A DNA stretch of 64,000 nt from Onchocerca volvulus (GCA_000499405.2 HG738140.1:15701097-15765096); one strand, 5' to 3'. Positions 51,577 to 63,085 are shown, counted from the first letter of the stretch. Notes: generated from the sequence alone by a model not told the origin. Translations and numbers: made by a program.

Positions 51577-51589
51577 AGGCTAAATATCG

Positions 51590-52632
51590 ATGTTTCGATT
51601 ACTGATAACTATCCAACTTCTGCAGTTCTGTCTAGCCTACTATGTCCCTGATAATTATTGGCCTCTACGCATCATTGGATATCACCATGTAGGTTCAAAT
51701 ATATCAATTTCAAAATTTCTTCATTTGCTATTTCAATTAAATGTTATTTGTCAATTCCAGTACAATCAATTCTAGCATTTTCATACATTTTCCAAAGATT
51801 TAAATTTTCCAGATTCCAGTGATGATAAATATGTGGTACTTATTCCAAACAGAAATAAGCAATATCGGAGTAGATGCAGTGCTCGTGCAATCTCCATTGT
51901 ACCGTACTTTGACACCAGATGTGGTTCATGATATTATATCGATAAATGTCGAACCAAATCACACTGTTGTTGTTGAACAATCAAATCCGGTTCGCTCTGT
52001 TTATTTCATTAATTTCTGCTTTAGCTTTACTCCACATTAGCTTCATTTATTTAACCAATTACTGAAATAATCTTCATCAACGATTCATGTGAAAGATTTA
52101 GATGCTCCAAGCATCATCAGTTGAACAAGCACCAGCAGCTGCTCCTCTATCAATCACACTAATTGCACCAGGAATTACAATCTCCAGAACACACAAGGTT
52201 GACACTTACAAGTCAACAATGGAAATGTATGATGCTGGTTAGTTTGTTGAAGTACAACGTAAAATTTTCATCTCTCAATGCAGTAGTGAGTATTAGCTAA
52301 GGATGGATCGACCAGAATATCGATTGTTATCAGTGAATGCAATTCGAATGATTTCAACATTGACAATCTTTGCAAAATTTCATTTGATTGACTTCTCAAA
52401 AAAGTAAATTATGCAAAACTGTACGAAACTTCTTGCAGACAAGCTGCACAGCAATGAAATTTTCAAGCGTCGTGTGCGAAAAATGGTCCTTCCTCCAAGT
52501 CGCGGAGAGGAAGTTAGAAAGCCTCCATCTTCTACCGATGGATACGAAAGCGAAAATGTCGAAAGTTATGGACAGAAAGGTGTAGAGCAAGCACCACCTG
52601 AAATCGAACAATATGTAAAAAAGAAAAAGTAA
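51590..52632 (+). CDS. Small secreted protein of unknown function with charged tail
   Basis: Four exons, 51590-51688, 51813-51989, 52102-52237 and 52439-52632, join in phase to about 201 residues. The start is MFRLLITIQLLQFCLA, a clear signal peptide, with a splice acceptor (AAATTCAG) twelve bases before the ATG. Mature features: YYVPDNYWPLRIIGYHH, a potential N-glycosylation site (NHT), an Ala/Pro stretch, a basic cluster FKRRVRKMVLPPSRGEE, and a lysine-only C-terminal end after a Ser/Glu-rich stretch. There are no Cys-rich or enzyme motifs and no further membrane segment. I do not recognise a family; it may be a nematode-specific secreted or cuticle-associated protein. The exon 2 donor is GTTCGC. 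The phase-0 joint between exons 1 and 2 is less certain because several AG sites lie near 51812. Confidence 0.6.
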
Positions 52633-52718
52633 TAGCATCAAAGACAATCATTTACGAGCAGCCTGTCAGTTGCACGTTGCCAACTCAAAAAACAGGTTGC
52701 GTCGAGAAGCTCTTCAAC

Positions 52719-52724
52719 AATAAA
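52719..52724 (+). terminator. Candidate polyadenylation signal of the small secreted protein gene
   Basis: AATAAA about 87 bp after the stop codon. Confidence 0.5.
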
Positions 52725-53120
52725 ATGATAAATATCTAAATCAAATCGTATCAATCACATATTCAAAATTTCATTTCTAATAAATATTATGGTTTTTTTT
52801 TTTTTTCTAATATCAATGCCATAAAAATTTCCAATTATTTCAATCAAATGATTTTTTCACAAAATTTTTCTGTATCATAAATTTTCTTCTCATTCTGGAA
52901 GCAATCAATAGTCAATTCTTATAAATAACAAAAAGTTAAAAATTACTTCTTTATTTTATAACCTGGTCAAAATTGTAAAACTCAAATTGCCATATTTCGC
53001 TCGGATTGTTCTTACGTACGCCAAAATTGTGTTCAAACTTCTGTAACTGGAAAAAAGATCCAGTAAATGCTATCATCTTTTCATTTACATACTATGAATA
53101 TTTCAACCATGATATCTTTT

Positions 53121-53402
53121 TCAGCTCCAGTAATTATGAGCACAAAAAGGACAATTTCGAAAAATTTTTCCAACTTTTACTGAATTCTCTCGAATTGACC
53201 CATTTCTAAAATCTAAACAGAGAACAATAATGAGAAAGAGATAATAGCAACAAATTGCTGGAAATTGAACATTTGCAAACTCATTAGATATCCTTGAAAT
53301 TGACTGCTTATTCACCAGATAAATTGTGACAATCATCAAAATTACCATAATTGATAAGGTTGTTGTAACTGCTAAACCATTTCTGGAAATGACATTTGAC
53401 AA
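53121..53402 (-). CDS. Possible orphan membrane-protein exon
   Basis: The minus-strand frame contains a convincing hydrophobic helix (LSIMVILMIVTIYLV) right after a TTTCCAG acceptor at about 53388, followed by NKQSISRISNEF and a second hydrophobic stretch. No partner exons were found within 1 kb, so it may be a one-exon remnant, an exon of an unseen gene, or chance in AT-rich DNA, where Ile/Leu/Phe-rich frames are common. Confidence 0.2.
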   Translation of the reverse strand: MSNVISRNGLAVTTTLSIMVILMIVTIYLVNKQSISRISNEFANVQFPAICCYYLFLIIVLCLDFRNGSIRENSVKVGKIFRNCPFCAHNYWS

Positions 53403-54433
53403 TTGATAAATGATTTTATAGATAACTTCAAGTTTTTCAACTATCTGACCAAGAACAACAAACTGATTTATTAATCTGCTTATCGATTCATTTATAGTAT
53501 TTGTGATTATTTACTCTCATATTACATGCAAATGTTATCATAAATTCGGCACAATACAATAAAATTTTTTTAACGGTCTTCCTGATTCACTGAAAGTATC
53601 AATTTTCGCAATTGGATGGAAAATATTTATATTAGTGCTCCGAAAATAGCCACGAATAGTGAAAAAACAATTGTTAAAGTTGGCAATTTTTGTAGCAAAA
53701 AGAAAAAAAAACAAATTTCGCATTAGATACTTAATAATTCAGAATTATCTGCCATCCATCATCAGACTTCTGCATGACCATTGTCAACAGGCGGTTTCAC
53801 TTTATTCAATTGAAGAGAAAAAGGTTTCCAGCAACACCTCAATCATTAAATTTCTCTAAATTTGCTGCTATAAATTGATTTGGTAATAAAATACGAAGAT
53901 AAAGCATTTTCAACATGACGTAAATCTGATAACAGAAATTGCGTCTTTTCATTGTATAAGTGTGAAATGAAAAAGTTTCGTGATGTGCGGACTTTTAGAA
54001 CTAGAAAAAAGCAATCAATTCTTAGTGGTTCGGATTTTTAGAAACAATTTATTACAAAATATAATTAATAACCAGTCAATGAGCATTTTCTTCGCTTCCT
54101 CTTTTTTCTTGCCATTCCTGCTCTCTTTGCTGGCGTATTTCAACAGAATTTTCACAATTCGAATTTTTTTTTTTTTAATTCACAAAATTGTTGAAAATTA
54201 AAATATTTGAAGACATACTTCTTTTTAACAGAATTTCCACTTCATTAATTCTAAGTTAAAATTGCAGTCCTTTTTATTTATAAATTTTGCTTCAGACGTA
54301 AACAACGACAGGAGGTAAACATACGTGTTAACAATGATAAAGCGGTAAATTTTCAAGTTAAAAAAGCAAAACAAATCATTTCATCAAACTGATAATGAAA
54401 ATGGAAGGAAAGGAAGACATCACTGACAATGTT

Positions 54434-57291
54434 TCAAAACCAGTCCAAATCAGCAGTGGTTGTATCGAAAGTTTCGCGCTCCGATGGTGGTATCATTTGC
54501 ATTCCATCGATGATTAAGATGTTATTTCCCTTATCTTGCAAATGCATAAGTGCTACATCTTCTGAAAATTAAAATTATTCGCAAAAATAATTTTTAAAAA
54601 TTTGAAAATTTGGGTTATTTTTGAAATTGAATTTCTGAAGCAGTTAAGAATTGGTAATTGAGTAGAAATACAGAAAGAACTAAACCCCGGTATCCATACG
54701 TGTATCTCAACTGTTGGCTTCGATCAAGTATGCTTCTGTAGGGACTTGGACCAACTAATGCACAACGACTGGCCGTACGATTGGGAATTGTCTCACTCTC
54801 TTCAGCTGAAATTTGCCCATTAAAAATATTTCAATTCAATTCAAATTATCAAATACTTTTGCGAATTTGTGTGGCGATTATTTTCATCTATTCAACAAAG
54901 AATTCTAATTTCTAAAATCACAATAACATAAACTTGTGAGATATCACTCACTCAAATAATACCCGACATGTAAACAACTGAAGTAAAAATCATCAGGATC
55001 AGGCTTGCAGGGATCTGGAAGATCGTCAGGTGTGTTGCCACATTCGTTTTCATAGACCTGAATGAAATATCCACCATTACTAACGAATGTCATTTTGGAA
55101 ATTAGTGGATTAACAAATTGATAGATTCGTTTGTTTTTTTTTTTTTTTTTTAAGACGAAATACAAATATTTTAACTAGTAAGAAAAAACAAAAATTACAA
55201 TAGTAAGAAATAAATAAAAAAAATTGAACTAAATAAAAAAAATTTGAGCTAAAGAAGCACTAATTAAAGGAATCTTTTAATTGAAAATTATTGGTAGAAT
55301 AAATTATTATTCTCCAAAAAAAAAAATAACTTACTTACATAATTCATCAATTAATTAATTAATGTCATGATAATTTCAAAAATAATAAAAAATATTAATT
55401 AATTAATTACTTATTTTCAGTTTACGGACAGGAGAAAATGATTAAAAAAAATTGTTGGTTATGTTTTGGAAAAAAAAGGGAAAATTCATAAAGGTTTTTA
55501 TTTTGTTTATTTATTATTTTTATTTATTATTATTTATTAATTTAAAAAAGGAAGAAAAAAGAAAGAAAAACCATTTCTTTTTTTTTTTTATTATTTACTT
55601 TTCAGAAAAAACTCGTGCATAAATATCATTTTTCTTTTGAAATATTTTAAATACTTTTTTTTTTAAACAATTAATAAATTTATAAGTTTGAATCTGAAAA
55701 ATATTGAAGAATTTTACATTATAAATATAAATATTTCCTCATAAATAGTGCCAATAAATATTTTATTTTGAAGTTGTGCTAATATCTTACATTATGTTCA
55801 TCCATATAATTTCAACGGATAGAGCTAATGTGTACTTTTCAGGACTACCCTATCCGGCAAATCTTACTCATTTTAAACTGAAAAAGTGAAGATACTTAAG
55901 TATTTTGCGACAATTTTCGTAAGGAACTTAAATAAGTGTTCTTTCTGAAGTTATACAAATATAATGAATACAGAATATTTTTTTCTGAAAAACTAAAATA
56001 GCGTACCGTATTAACACTTCCGGTTACTCGATATTTGATTGTCGAATCATAAATCGTCATAGCAATACTCAAATCGAATTCGTCATGTGTTTTCTCCAAT
56101 AAAATATCTGAAAGCAGCAATACATTGCTCTGTGTTAATCTTCTTTATGCATTATTTCAGAGAAAATTAAACAGCAAATATTTCAAGAAATATTTTAATG
56201 ATAAAAAATAATTTCACGAATGAAAATTTTCAAAAAAAAGAAATAATAAGCAGCAATATTTCAAAAAGTATTTTAATGATAAAAATAACTAAAGAAATGA
56301 ATTTCAGAGAAAAAAAAAGTTAAACAGCGATATTTCAAAAATATTTTTTTAGTGATAGAAAAAAAATTTTTTTTCTCCCTAAATATTCCAAAAAGTATTC
56401 TAGTGATAAAAATTATCTGTGCAATATTCCACATCTTTTCAAATTTAATAAACTTATTTAGTCCTTCTTAACTTAGGCACTGCTTACCACTACAAAAATC
56501 CATAATTCTTAAAGTGTAAAATGAATAAAAATTAGATCAAATTTTAATTTCAAATTTATGTCTGATAAATTTTATTCGTGACTTTTTTATTTGAAAAATT
56601 CACGATTATTTTCATCATATGCTCCAAATATTGTCAAAAACAGCTTTTTCTTCTCGGATAATATGTCAAGAAAACGAGTTCTGTCGTGGTTCAGCGTTAA
56701 TCCCATGAAGGAACGAGGAGTGTGAATATGAGTTCGATTTCGTTGTCCGTATGTTCCAAGCATAAATCTATCGTAAAATAAGACTGATAAATTAAAAGTC
56801 TTATCTAATTGTACTATTCCAAATGAAACAATTCAGACTATTAACCAAGCACTTTTTAAATATGAAAGAATGAAAACGAACGATCCTTGGCCGGCTGGAA
56901 AATATCGTAAGGAACAAATAACAGTATTGTCTGATTGGATTGGTCCAAATGCTCGCATATTTGACAACCACAAATAACTTCCCCAATTAAAAGGATCCAC
57001 ATAAGGGCTTTGACGAATAATAATTCTAAAAAGACAACAACTAATAAACGATCAGTATTTGGATATTTGAAAACATTACGAAAAATACCGTTGTTTTTGT
57101 GGATTACATCCTGAAACGTAAGCTGCTGGTGCCGTGGGATCGAGCAAATCACTTATCAGCATTCTATCACGGCCACTGATGAAATACAATCTAAATATTA
57201 ATTCATCTTTAACTAAAGCCTCATTTTCTGCTCTTGAAATTCTGATATTCGGTTTAGAATACATTTGTATTTCGATTGTCCACTCATACAT
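54434..57291 (-). CDS. Unrecognised protein, 7 exons
   Basis: Exons 57291-57089, 57025-56882, 56767-56604, 56107-56007, 55057-54952, 54805-54686 and 54561-54434 (stop) all join in phase to about 321 residues. Coding character is clear: charged, Cys-containing, low in homopolymers. Recognisable stretches are RLYFISGRDRMLISDLLDP, SPYVDPFNWGSYLWL, GLTLNHDRTRF, then ENECGNTPDDLPDPCKPDPD and GYRGEDVALMHLQDKGNN, ending in TTTADLDWF. There is no signal peptide at the chosen Met and no membrane helix. I cannot assign a family. The first Met follows a poor acceptor, so the true 5' end is likely further upstream, perhaps in the gene model at 59718-58098: a phase-1 donor in its last exon would fit the acceptor at about 57298. 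Exon 2 ends at a GTTCGT donor. Confidence 0.65.
56166..56425. repeat. Degenerate minisatellite, about four units, in an intron
   Basis: The motif CAGCRATATTTCAARAARTATTTTAATGATAAAAA recurs at about 56171, 56251, 56325 and 56383 with spacing of 58-80 bp and growing divergence. It lies in the intron between exons 56767-56604 and 56107-56007 of the unrecognised gene. Confidence 0.7.
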
Positions 57292-58097
57292 AAATCCTCA
57301 GTGGTGATAGTTACACGAACGATAAGAATGTTTATCTTTCGAATATTTTTTGAATCAGAGTGATAAATAGATGTAGTATATCATTTGTTCTGGCTTACAG
57401 TATCGGTAAAACCGAATATTTCATAATATAAATATAATGGAATAATCGAAATATATGTATAATAGAAATTTATATTATTTCTCAATCAAATAAATCATTT
57501 ATCCATTTCTTGCACAATGATCTTTGCTCCCTTATTTTCCAGTTTGCTAATAGAGCTCATGTGGATTGTCTAAAGGGTTGTAAAACATGTAAATCCATGT
57601 AAATCTCTTCATCTTATACTGATTAAAACTAGCAATATCTGCAACCCTAACCCAAATGTGTTGTAAAATGTAAAATAGTTCCTTTGTTCACAAAGCTATA
57701 TTTGTTTATGATTATCACTTCTAATTTCAATAGTAAAAAATCGTTGACCCATCCATCGTAAATCCTCTGGTCTTATAACCAAGCCCATGTCTGATTCGTC
57801 CCTAGAAAAGGGGATGTTAGCAGCCATAAAGGATCCTCTGGACCAGTGCAAACTTTGAATCGGTTTGACCCTTCAAATCTTCATCCGTTATTGTCTATCA
57901 TTGATACATCTTCAATCCTTCATCAAAACTTATCAGTTCCCAAACTTCAAATAAACTTCAAAATATATATCTATATCTATGTGACAAATATTGAGCTATC
58001 GACTGTATTTTCCGTATTCATCTATAAAATTCTATTGTAACTTAGTTGCTGTAATAAAATATGTCATACCAGAGCTTTCATCACGCGACAAATTCGT

Positions 58098-59718
58098 CTA
58101 CTTAAGAAACCAATCTCCAATTTCATTAAAGGAAAAACTTTCACGATATACAGTTCTACGACGAATTCCATATTTATTTATCGTCAGTACATCTTAATTC
58201 TTTTGTTTGTTGAGATTAAATAGTATAGGTATTTTTGATTTTCACTTTTATCTCATTTCGAAATATTTAAACTAACTTTAAGAAAAATTACGATTTATTC
58301 ACCTTCCATTGAAAACAAGATTGGCTTTCCAACTTCCATATAAAATGAGGAACGAAAAACCGTGCGGCATGGCAGTTATATTTTCGGAGATGGAATCTTT
58401 CATCTTACTGGTAAAAGTAAAATTATAGTTGAGCAAAAAAAGGAATTGTAAAAATTTGGTTTCATCAGTCCTAACTTCTTAAATAAATCATTTCAACATG
58501 GATGAGCAAAAATTTCTTTGTTGATATATCACTACTATTATTGTCTGTGTAAAAATTGAAATCACTTCATTTATCAGTATCTTATCAGTACAAAAACTTA
58601 ATCTATACTTATTCATATTTGCTATCAATTTTATAAAAAACTAACCCATAATCACTATTCAATGACACGAATGGCTTTCGATTATAATCATATCCAAATT
58701 TCAGTCTCGCTCCGCTGAAAGTTTCTTTTTCTTATCGAAACGAAATAGATTTTAACAGGATTTGGCGAAGTATTATTTATTTTATCATCAATTCTGATAA
58801 TAGCAAAAAAAAAAAAAAAAAAAATTGAAATGTTCTGCTGGAAAGAGAAAAGGCGTATGCTACTAATTTTTTGATTTTATTTCCAATAAAAATCTAAGAA
58901 TTAATTCAACGCTCATATTTGAAACAATTCATAAATAAAAATTTTGTATTGCTTTTTTCATTGTTAAAGTTTTCATTTAGGTGGTCAACAATATTTATAA
59001 TTTGATTGAAACTTAGAATTGCATTCACTTTTCTTTTTAAAGACTTGGAAAACAATACGAATGGCAAGTTTTATTCAAGAAAGCATGATAAAATTTAGGC
59101 CAAAAAAACAAACCTATCAGTCGTTTCATATATGACGTATGGTGTTGCTGATTGATTATTATACAATGTGGTAAATGTGAATCTCAAAAAAAACAAAAAA
59201 AAAAGAAAAAAATTAACTCGGCAATACAAATTTAGTAATGAATTTTAAATTTATTGGAAAATTTTAATGATTTTGAAATTGGATTAAAGAATAATTCGTA
59301 AATTATGCGCATTAAATCAATCAATAAAACACGTAATCAGCAGATAGATCAAGCAGTTTTAAAAAGCTTCCAAAAAATATAGCAGAAATCTACGCCGATC
59401 AAATTTGGTGATTTATTCCTGTGACAGAAATTTCTAAAGTCAATGCGAAATATAAGCAGTTAATTTCGAACTTTTTGCACTTTTCGCGAAATATTGTTTT
59501 GACAAAAATTACACAGCTACGTATCGGATGAGTATAATAATTAGTTGTTGGATCTTCCAATGGCTCCTTAAAAAACAAAGAAACTTGTTTTCCTACTTTT
59601 CTTTTAAAATTGATAGGAATAAGTGAAAAATTCGATCTTCCGAATTTCAAGAAATTGAAAAATTGAAAAATCTGACCTCTCGATCTTCTTCCGTTGGATC
59701 CAACTTTCCAAAGTTCAT
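58098..59718 (-). CDS. Unrecognised protein, 6 exons (may be 5' part of the next gene)
   Basis: Exons 59718-59677, 59566-59472, 59182-59114, 58714-58646, 58407-58303 and 58155-58098 join in phase to about 145 residues, starting MNFGKLDPTEEDREEPLEDP and ending GDWFLK. The middle is hydrophilic (TPYVIYETTDSGARLKFGYD, then a likely beta-rich segment ILYGSWKANLVFNGRTVYRE). No signal peptide or known domain was recognised; the beta-rich end is faintly galectin-like, but too weakly to claim. The joint from exon 2 to 3 uses a GTTCGA donor chosen because it alone gives the needed phase. The stop at 58100-58098 may be bypassed by splicing to the exons starting near 57297, making one protein of about 460 residues. 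Confidence 0.5.
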
Positions 59719-60323
59719 TTTCAGCAATAGAAAACTAATAAATCACCGCATGATTTTCATCATTCACTTGGAATTATGATACAAAATGAACATTTTTCAA
59801 AAGTATTTTTTAAATGCAAAAATTTTATATTAAGTATTCTTGTAATCTCGAATGCTCTACCACTATTTTTAAATTACAATCATAAAAAACGGAAACAAAC
59901 TTCTGTGTTTTGAAGACACTACAATTTAGAATATAGTTTGTTAATAATGTTAATATTGAAGGAGCAACTTCAGAAGCCCATAATCTATCAATCTTCAAGA
60001 ACTGTCTTTTTTCTAATATGTTTTTTGAAGGAAATTTTCGGAAAACTTTCCTTTCAATTTCTTATTGACAATTTGAAACCATAATATGAGTTAAGGATTT
60101 TTTTAAAAAAAGTCTTTTATTTAGCCAAGTGAAATTTCATTCTACCTTAAGCAATTCTATTACATTTTCCCTTTTGATGACTGATTCATCATTTTTTTGA
60201 TTTGTTAAACTTTGGCAAAATCAGCCATATTGCAGATAATATCATTATTATTACTATCTATTAGCAACAGTTTAATTCTATGCCGTAATTGAAATTCTAA
60301 AACAAGTTTATCGCAAACTTCAG

Positions 60324-60378
60324 TATGCATTTAAAATAGATTTTGAAAAATTGCAGGACTTCTTTGAATTTTTTATCA
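60324..60378 (+). repeat. 55-bp fragment shared with the duplicated DOMON segment
   Basis: The sequence TATGCATTTAAAATAGATTT...TTGCAGGA.TTCTTTGAATTTTT is repeated almost exactly at 61684-61738 inside the decayed DOMON copy. The 5' half is absent from the intact gene at 41.6 kb, whereas the 3' half is present there. Confidence 0.8.
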
Positions 60379-61110
60379 ACCGTCATTATTCAAAAAAAAT
60401 TTTTTATTTCTGCTACTGGACTAAGAAATTGTTACTGTAAGCGGCCGAAAATTTATTTCGCAAATCTTGGAATCTCTGAGAAAACTTTTCATACGAAAGA
60501 ATTAGTAAATTCACTTGAACTCAATGATAATAAAACCCAATAATCTCATTGTTAACTGGAAAAGATGACGATATTATTCCACCATGAAGGATGATAAAAG
60601 AATAAATGCCTGTTTCACATTTGTATTATGCAGAAAACCTTCCTGCATCATCCTTTAACTGGAATTGTTATCGATAATTACATCTCACATTTCTCAGTTA
60701 ATTGTTTCGCCTAATTTCTTTTGAATAATAGCGACAGCAATAAAATGTATTTAATTGCAATAATGCAAATAAATGGTTGTTTACAGACAGGAAATAGAAT
60801 GCCCGTGAAAAATGGACAATACAAGTATGATTTGTGATACTTTCACAAATGGGAAGACTGCAAGAAGAAAATAAGACAAGTTGACAATGGAAAACGACTA
60901 ATAATGATGACCTAATGATGGACAAGCAATATGAAGTTTTACAGTACCATAAAAGAATGTTGGATAATGAATAGGCTGCTCACAGGCTAAAAAACAGTAA
61001 AAAAACTTTCATGAAATGACTTGCTTGTCATAGCTATTTTTTACATATTGAACTTTCATTAGTTAAATTAATAATTGAAACGTGATGAGAAGAAAGAAAT
61101 ATGGCAATCA

Positions 61111-61326
61111 TTATTGCTTGGATAATTCCTTAATTTTATGCTTTGGACGCAGTTTGAAAGAAATGGTGACAATGACGGCAGCAATGAGTGCAATGCTCAA
61201 GCCCATAAACATTAAGAAGCCGAATGGTGACATGCAGATTCCATTTTGTACTGCAGCAAGTACCACAGGTTGCCCACTGTGATGCAGAAGTGCACGATGA
61301 CGCTGATCAACTGGTAGAGCTTGATT
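61111..61326 (-). CDS. Orphan C-terminal exon of a transmembrane protein
   Basis: An open phase-0 exon after a TTTTAG acceptor encodes 71 residues to a stop: NQALPVDQRHRALLHHSGQP, then QNGICMSPFGFL, a single membrane helix (LMFMGLSIALIAAVIVTISF) and a short basic cytoplasmic tail (KLRPKHKIKELSKQ). The layout (basic R-H-R site, CMSP motif, helix, basic tail) recalls the C-terminus of nematode type I surface proteins such as ZP/cuticlin-like proteins, but the domain itself is not in view. Upstream on this strand comes the decayed DOMON copy, whose last exon ends in phase 1 and does not fit. The exon therefore belongs either to a gene extending beyond 64 kb or to a broken one. Confidence 0.5.
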   Translation of the reverse strand, partial: NQALPVDQRHRALLHHSGQPVVLAAVQNGICMSPFGFLMFMGLSIALIAAVIVTISFKLRPKHKIKELSKQ

Positions 61327-61381
61327 CTAAAATTCTGTCTGAATAAGATGGAGAAAGACAAAAAAGAAAGTTGAAAAATCC

Positions 61382-62622
61382 ACATCTTACTGAGGTGTGG
61401 ATGCAGGACAAATGAAACTTTTGCGATTAATTCAACTTAGGCTGGGTAATGAAAGTTTGGGCAACTTAAAAAAAAATAATTCCAATACGACTCCTTTCCA
61501 TACGATTCCGAAAACGACAAAAACTATTTTACAAAAGAAATTCTCACCTGCAATCATTCTTCTAAACATGACTATTGTTCGACCATCAAGTTCGATGCTG
61601 TAAGCTGCTGAAAACGATTCTTCGCCATCCAGCCTAAAAAATTTATCATCTTTTTTAGTCAGTCTCAAATTACCAATGAGCAATATGCATTTAAAATAGA
61701 TTTTGAAAAATTGCAGGAATTCTTTGAATTTTTAATAAATCACAATAAATAGTATCAACCATATATCATAAAGTGGTGTGGAGCGATCTCTGGGTACATA
61801 TCATTGATTCTCGATCTGCCATCCCGCACCGAACCAATGACAATATCTGTGCAATACATGGAATGAAGAGGTGCTAGAGGTGCCGTTTACATAAATAATA
61901 CTGAACAAAAAGAATAAATTTATATTTCCAGAAACAGTTCACTAAAAATCCTGAAAGCTCATAATTTACCTTCTTGAAGGTAATTCGATAGAAAGAACAG
62001 AAAATTAAATAGATAAATGATAACTGAATATATCAACAAGTAAACTTACACAATCCGTTATTTTCAGGTAGCTTCGGTATAGGTACTGACAACAAATTTG
62101 GATCAACCTTATTTCGATATTGAGACTCATTGATTTGAGTCACTGGACGTGAAATCAATGTCCGATTGATATATTTCTTAAGTCGAGTATTCTACAAATC
62201 AGGAAATAATCGGGAGGAACGATGGTCGCCAATCGACTGAAATCCATGATGTACCCTTATAATCCAAAATTATCTCCAGTTCATCCTTAAATTCTCATAA
62301 TTTATCAAACACAAGTTGAGAATTATTTATTCAGTTCAATCAAATGAATCCTTCAGATCTTTTAATCCTTTAAAATTTTACCAGTGACAGCCTAATTGAA
62401 CTTAATCGAACAACTCGTGAATAAACAAAATCAACCTCATTCAGTATAGTTTTTTTGAAGCATTTTTCAAAAAGACCGTATTTATTGTAATTGACCTCAT
62501 TTTTTTGGACAGTTATGATTGAAAAATTTGTCGTTTTCAAATTTGACATCAAATGCTGAAAATATTGTTTAAATGAATTCAAATTAAACTACCAATCAAC
62601 ATAGAATCATAATATTTAATCT
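61382..62622 (-). pseudogene. Segmental copy of DOMON gene exons 6-9 with flanking intron, decayed
   Basis: This 1.24 kb segment matches 41335-42565 in the same orientation, introns included. The exon 9 copy (about 61634-61549) is still open and keeps its donor. The exon 8 copy has a one-base deletion (CTCTGGTGTACA to CTCTGGGTACA) and has lost its acceptor. The exon 7 copy has a premature TAG and a 12-base deletion at WRPMQID. The exon 6 copy has a one-base insertion, a loss of two codons, and its donor GTAAGT is now TTAAGT. Copies of exons 1-5 and 10-11 are absent, so it cannot make the protein. Confidence 0.92.
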
Positions 62623-63017
62623 TTGCAACATTCCAGACAACATGATTTGCAATATTTCAAAGAATGCACGTAAGCTCTATTAGTAGTAGATTGGAAGATG
62701 AGAGAACGAAGGCGATTGTGCCAATACATAGATAAGTGACTCACTTATCTCAGCAATATTACAAATTTCTGCTATACACAATACTTGGATTATTTCGTCA
62801 TTTTGGTTTTACCAACAAATATGTCTTTCGGTTTTGCAACGTGCAATCATAGAGATGTTATATATATTGTGCAATTATGCAAATATCGCAGCTTATACGT
62901 TACATCCACTGTGTTTATTTATCATCAACAGTGATCAGATTATTTTAGAAAACAATGAATAGTGTTGACTGAGATGAAAGAGTGCAGCAAACTTTGAAAA
63001 TAAATTAAACAATCGTC

Positions 63018-63085
63018 GAGACGGATGTGACATGATCTCATGATTTGTTTCTGTTAGTACATGATATACAAGCACATCCGTATTG
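63018..63085. repeat. Palindromic element, copy 1
   Basis: Begins GAGACGGATGTGACATGATCTCATG and ends GCACATCCGTATTGA, so ACGGATGTG/CACATCCGT form an inverted repeat. It matches copy 2 at 63860-63926 in its left half, with two or three changes. Confidence 0.8.

Noticed and set aside
58098..59718. Galectin-like fold
   Set aside because: Only the segment ILYGSWKANLVFNGRTVYRE hints at it. The carbohydrate-binding H-N-R and W-G-E pattern is not visible.
61382..62622. A second working DOMON gene
   Set aside because: Stops, frameshifts and lost splice sites in three of the four exons, with all other exons absent.
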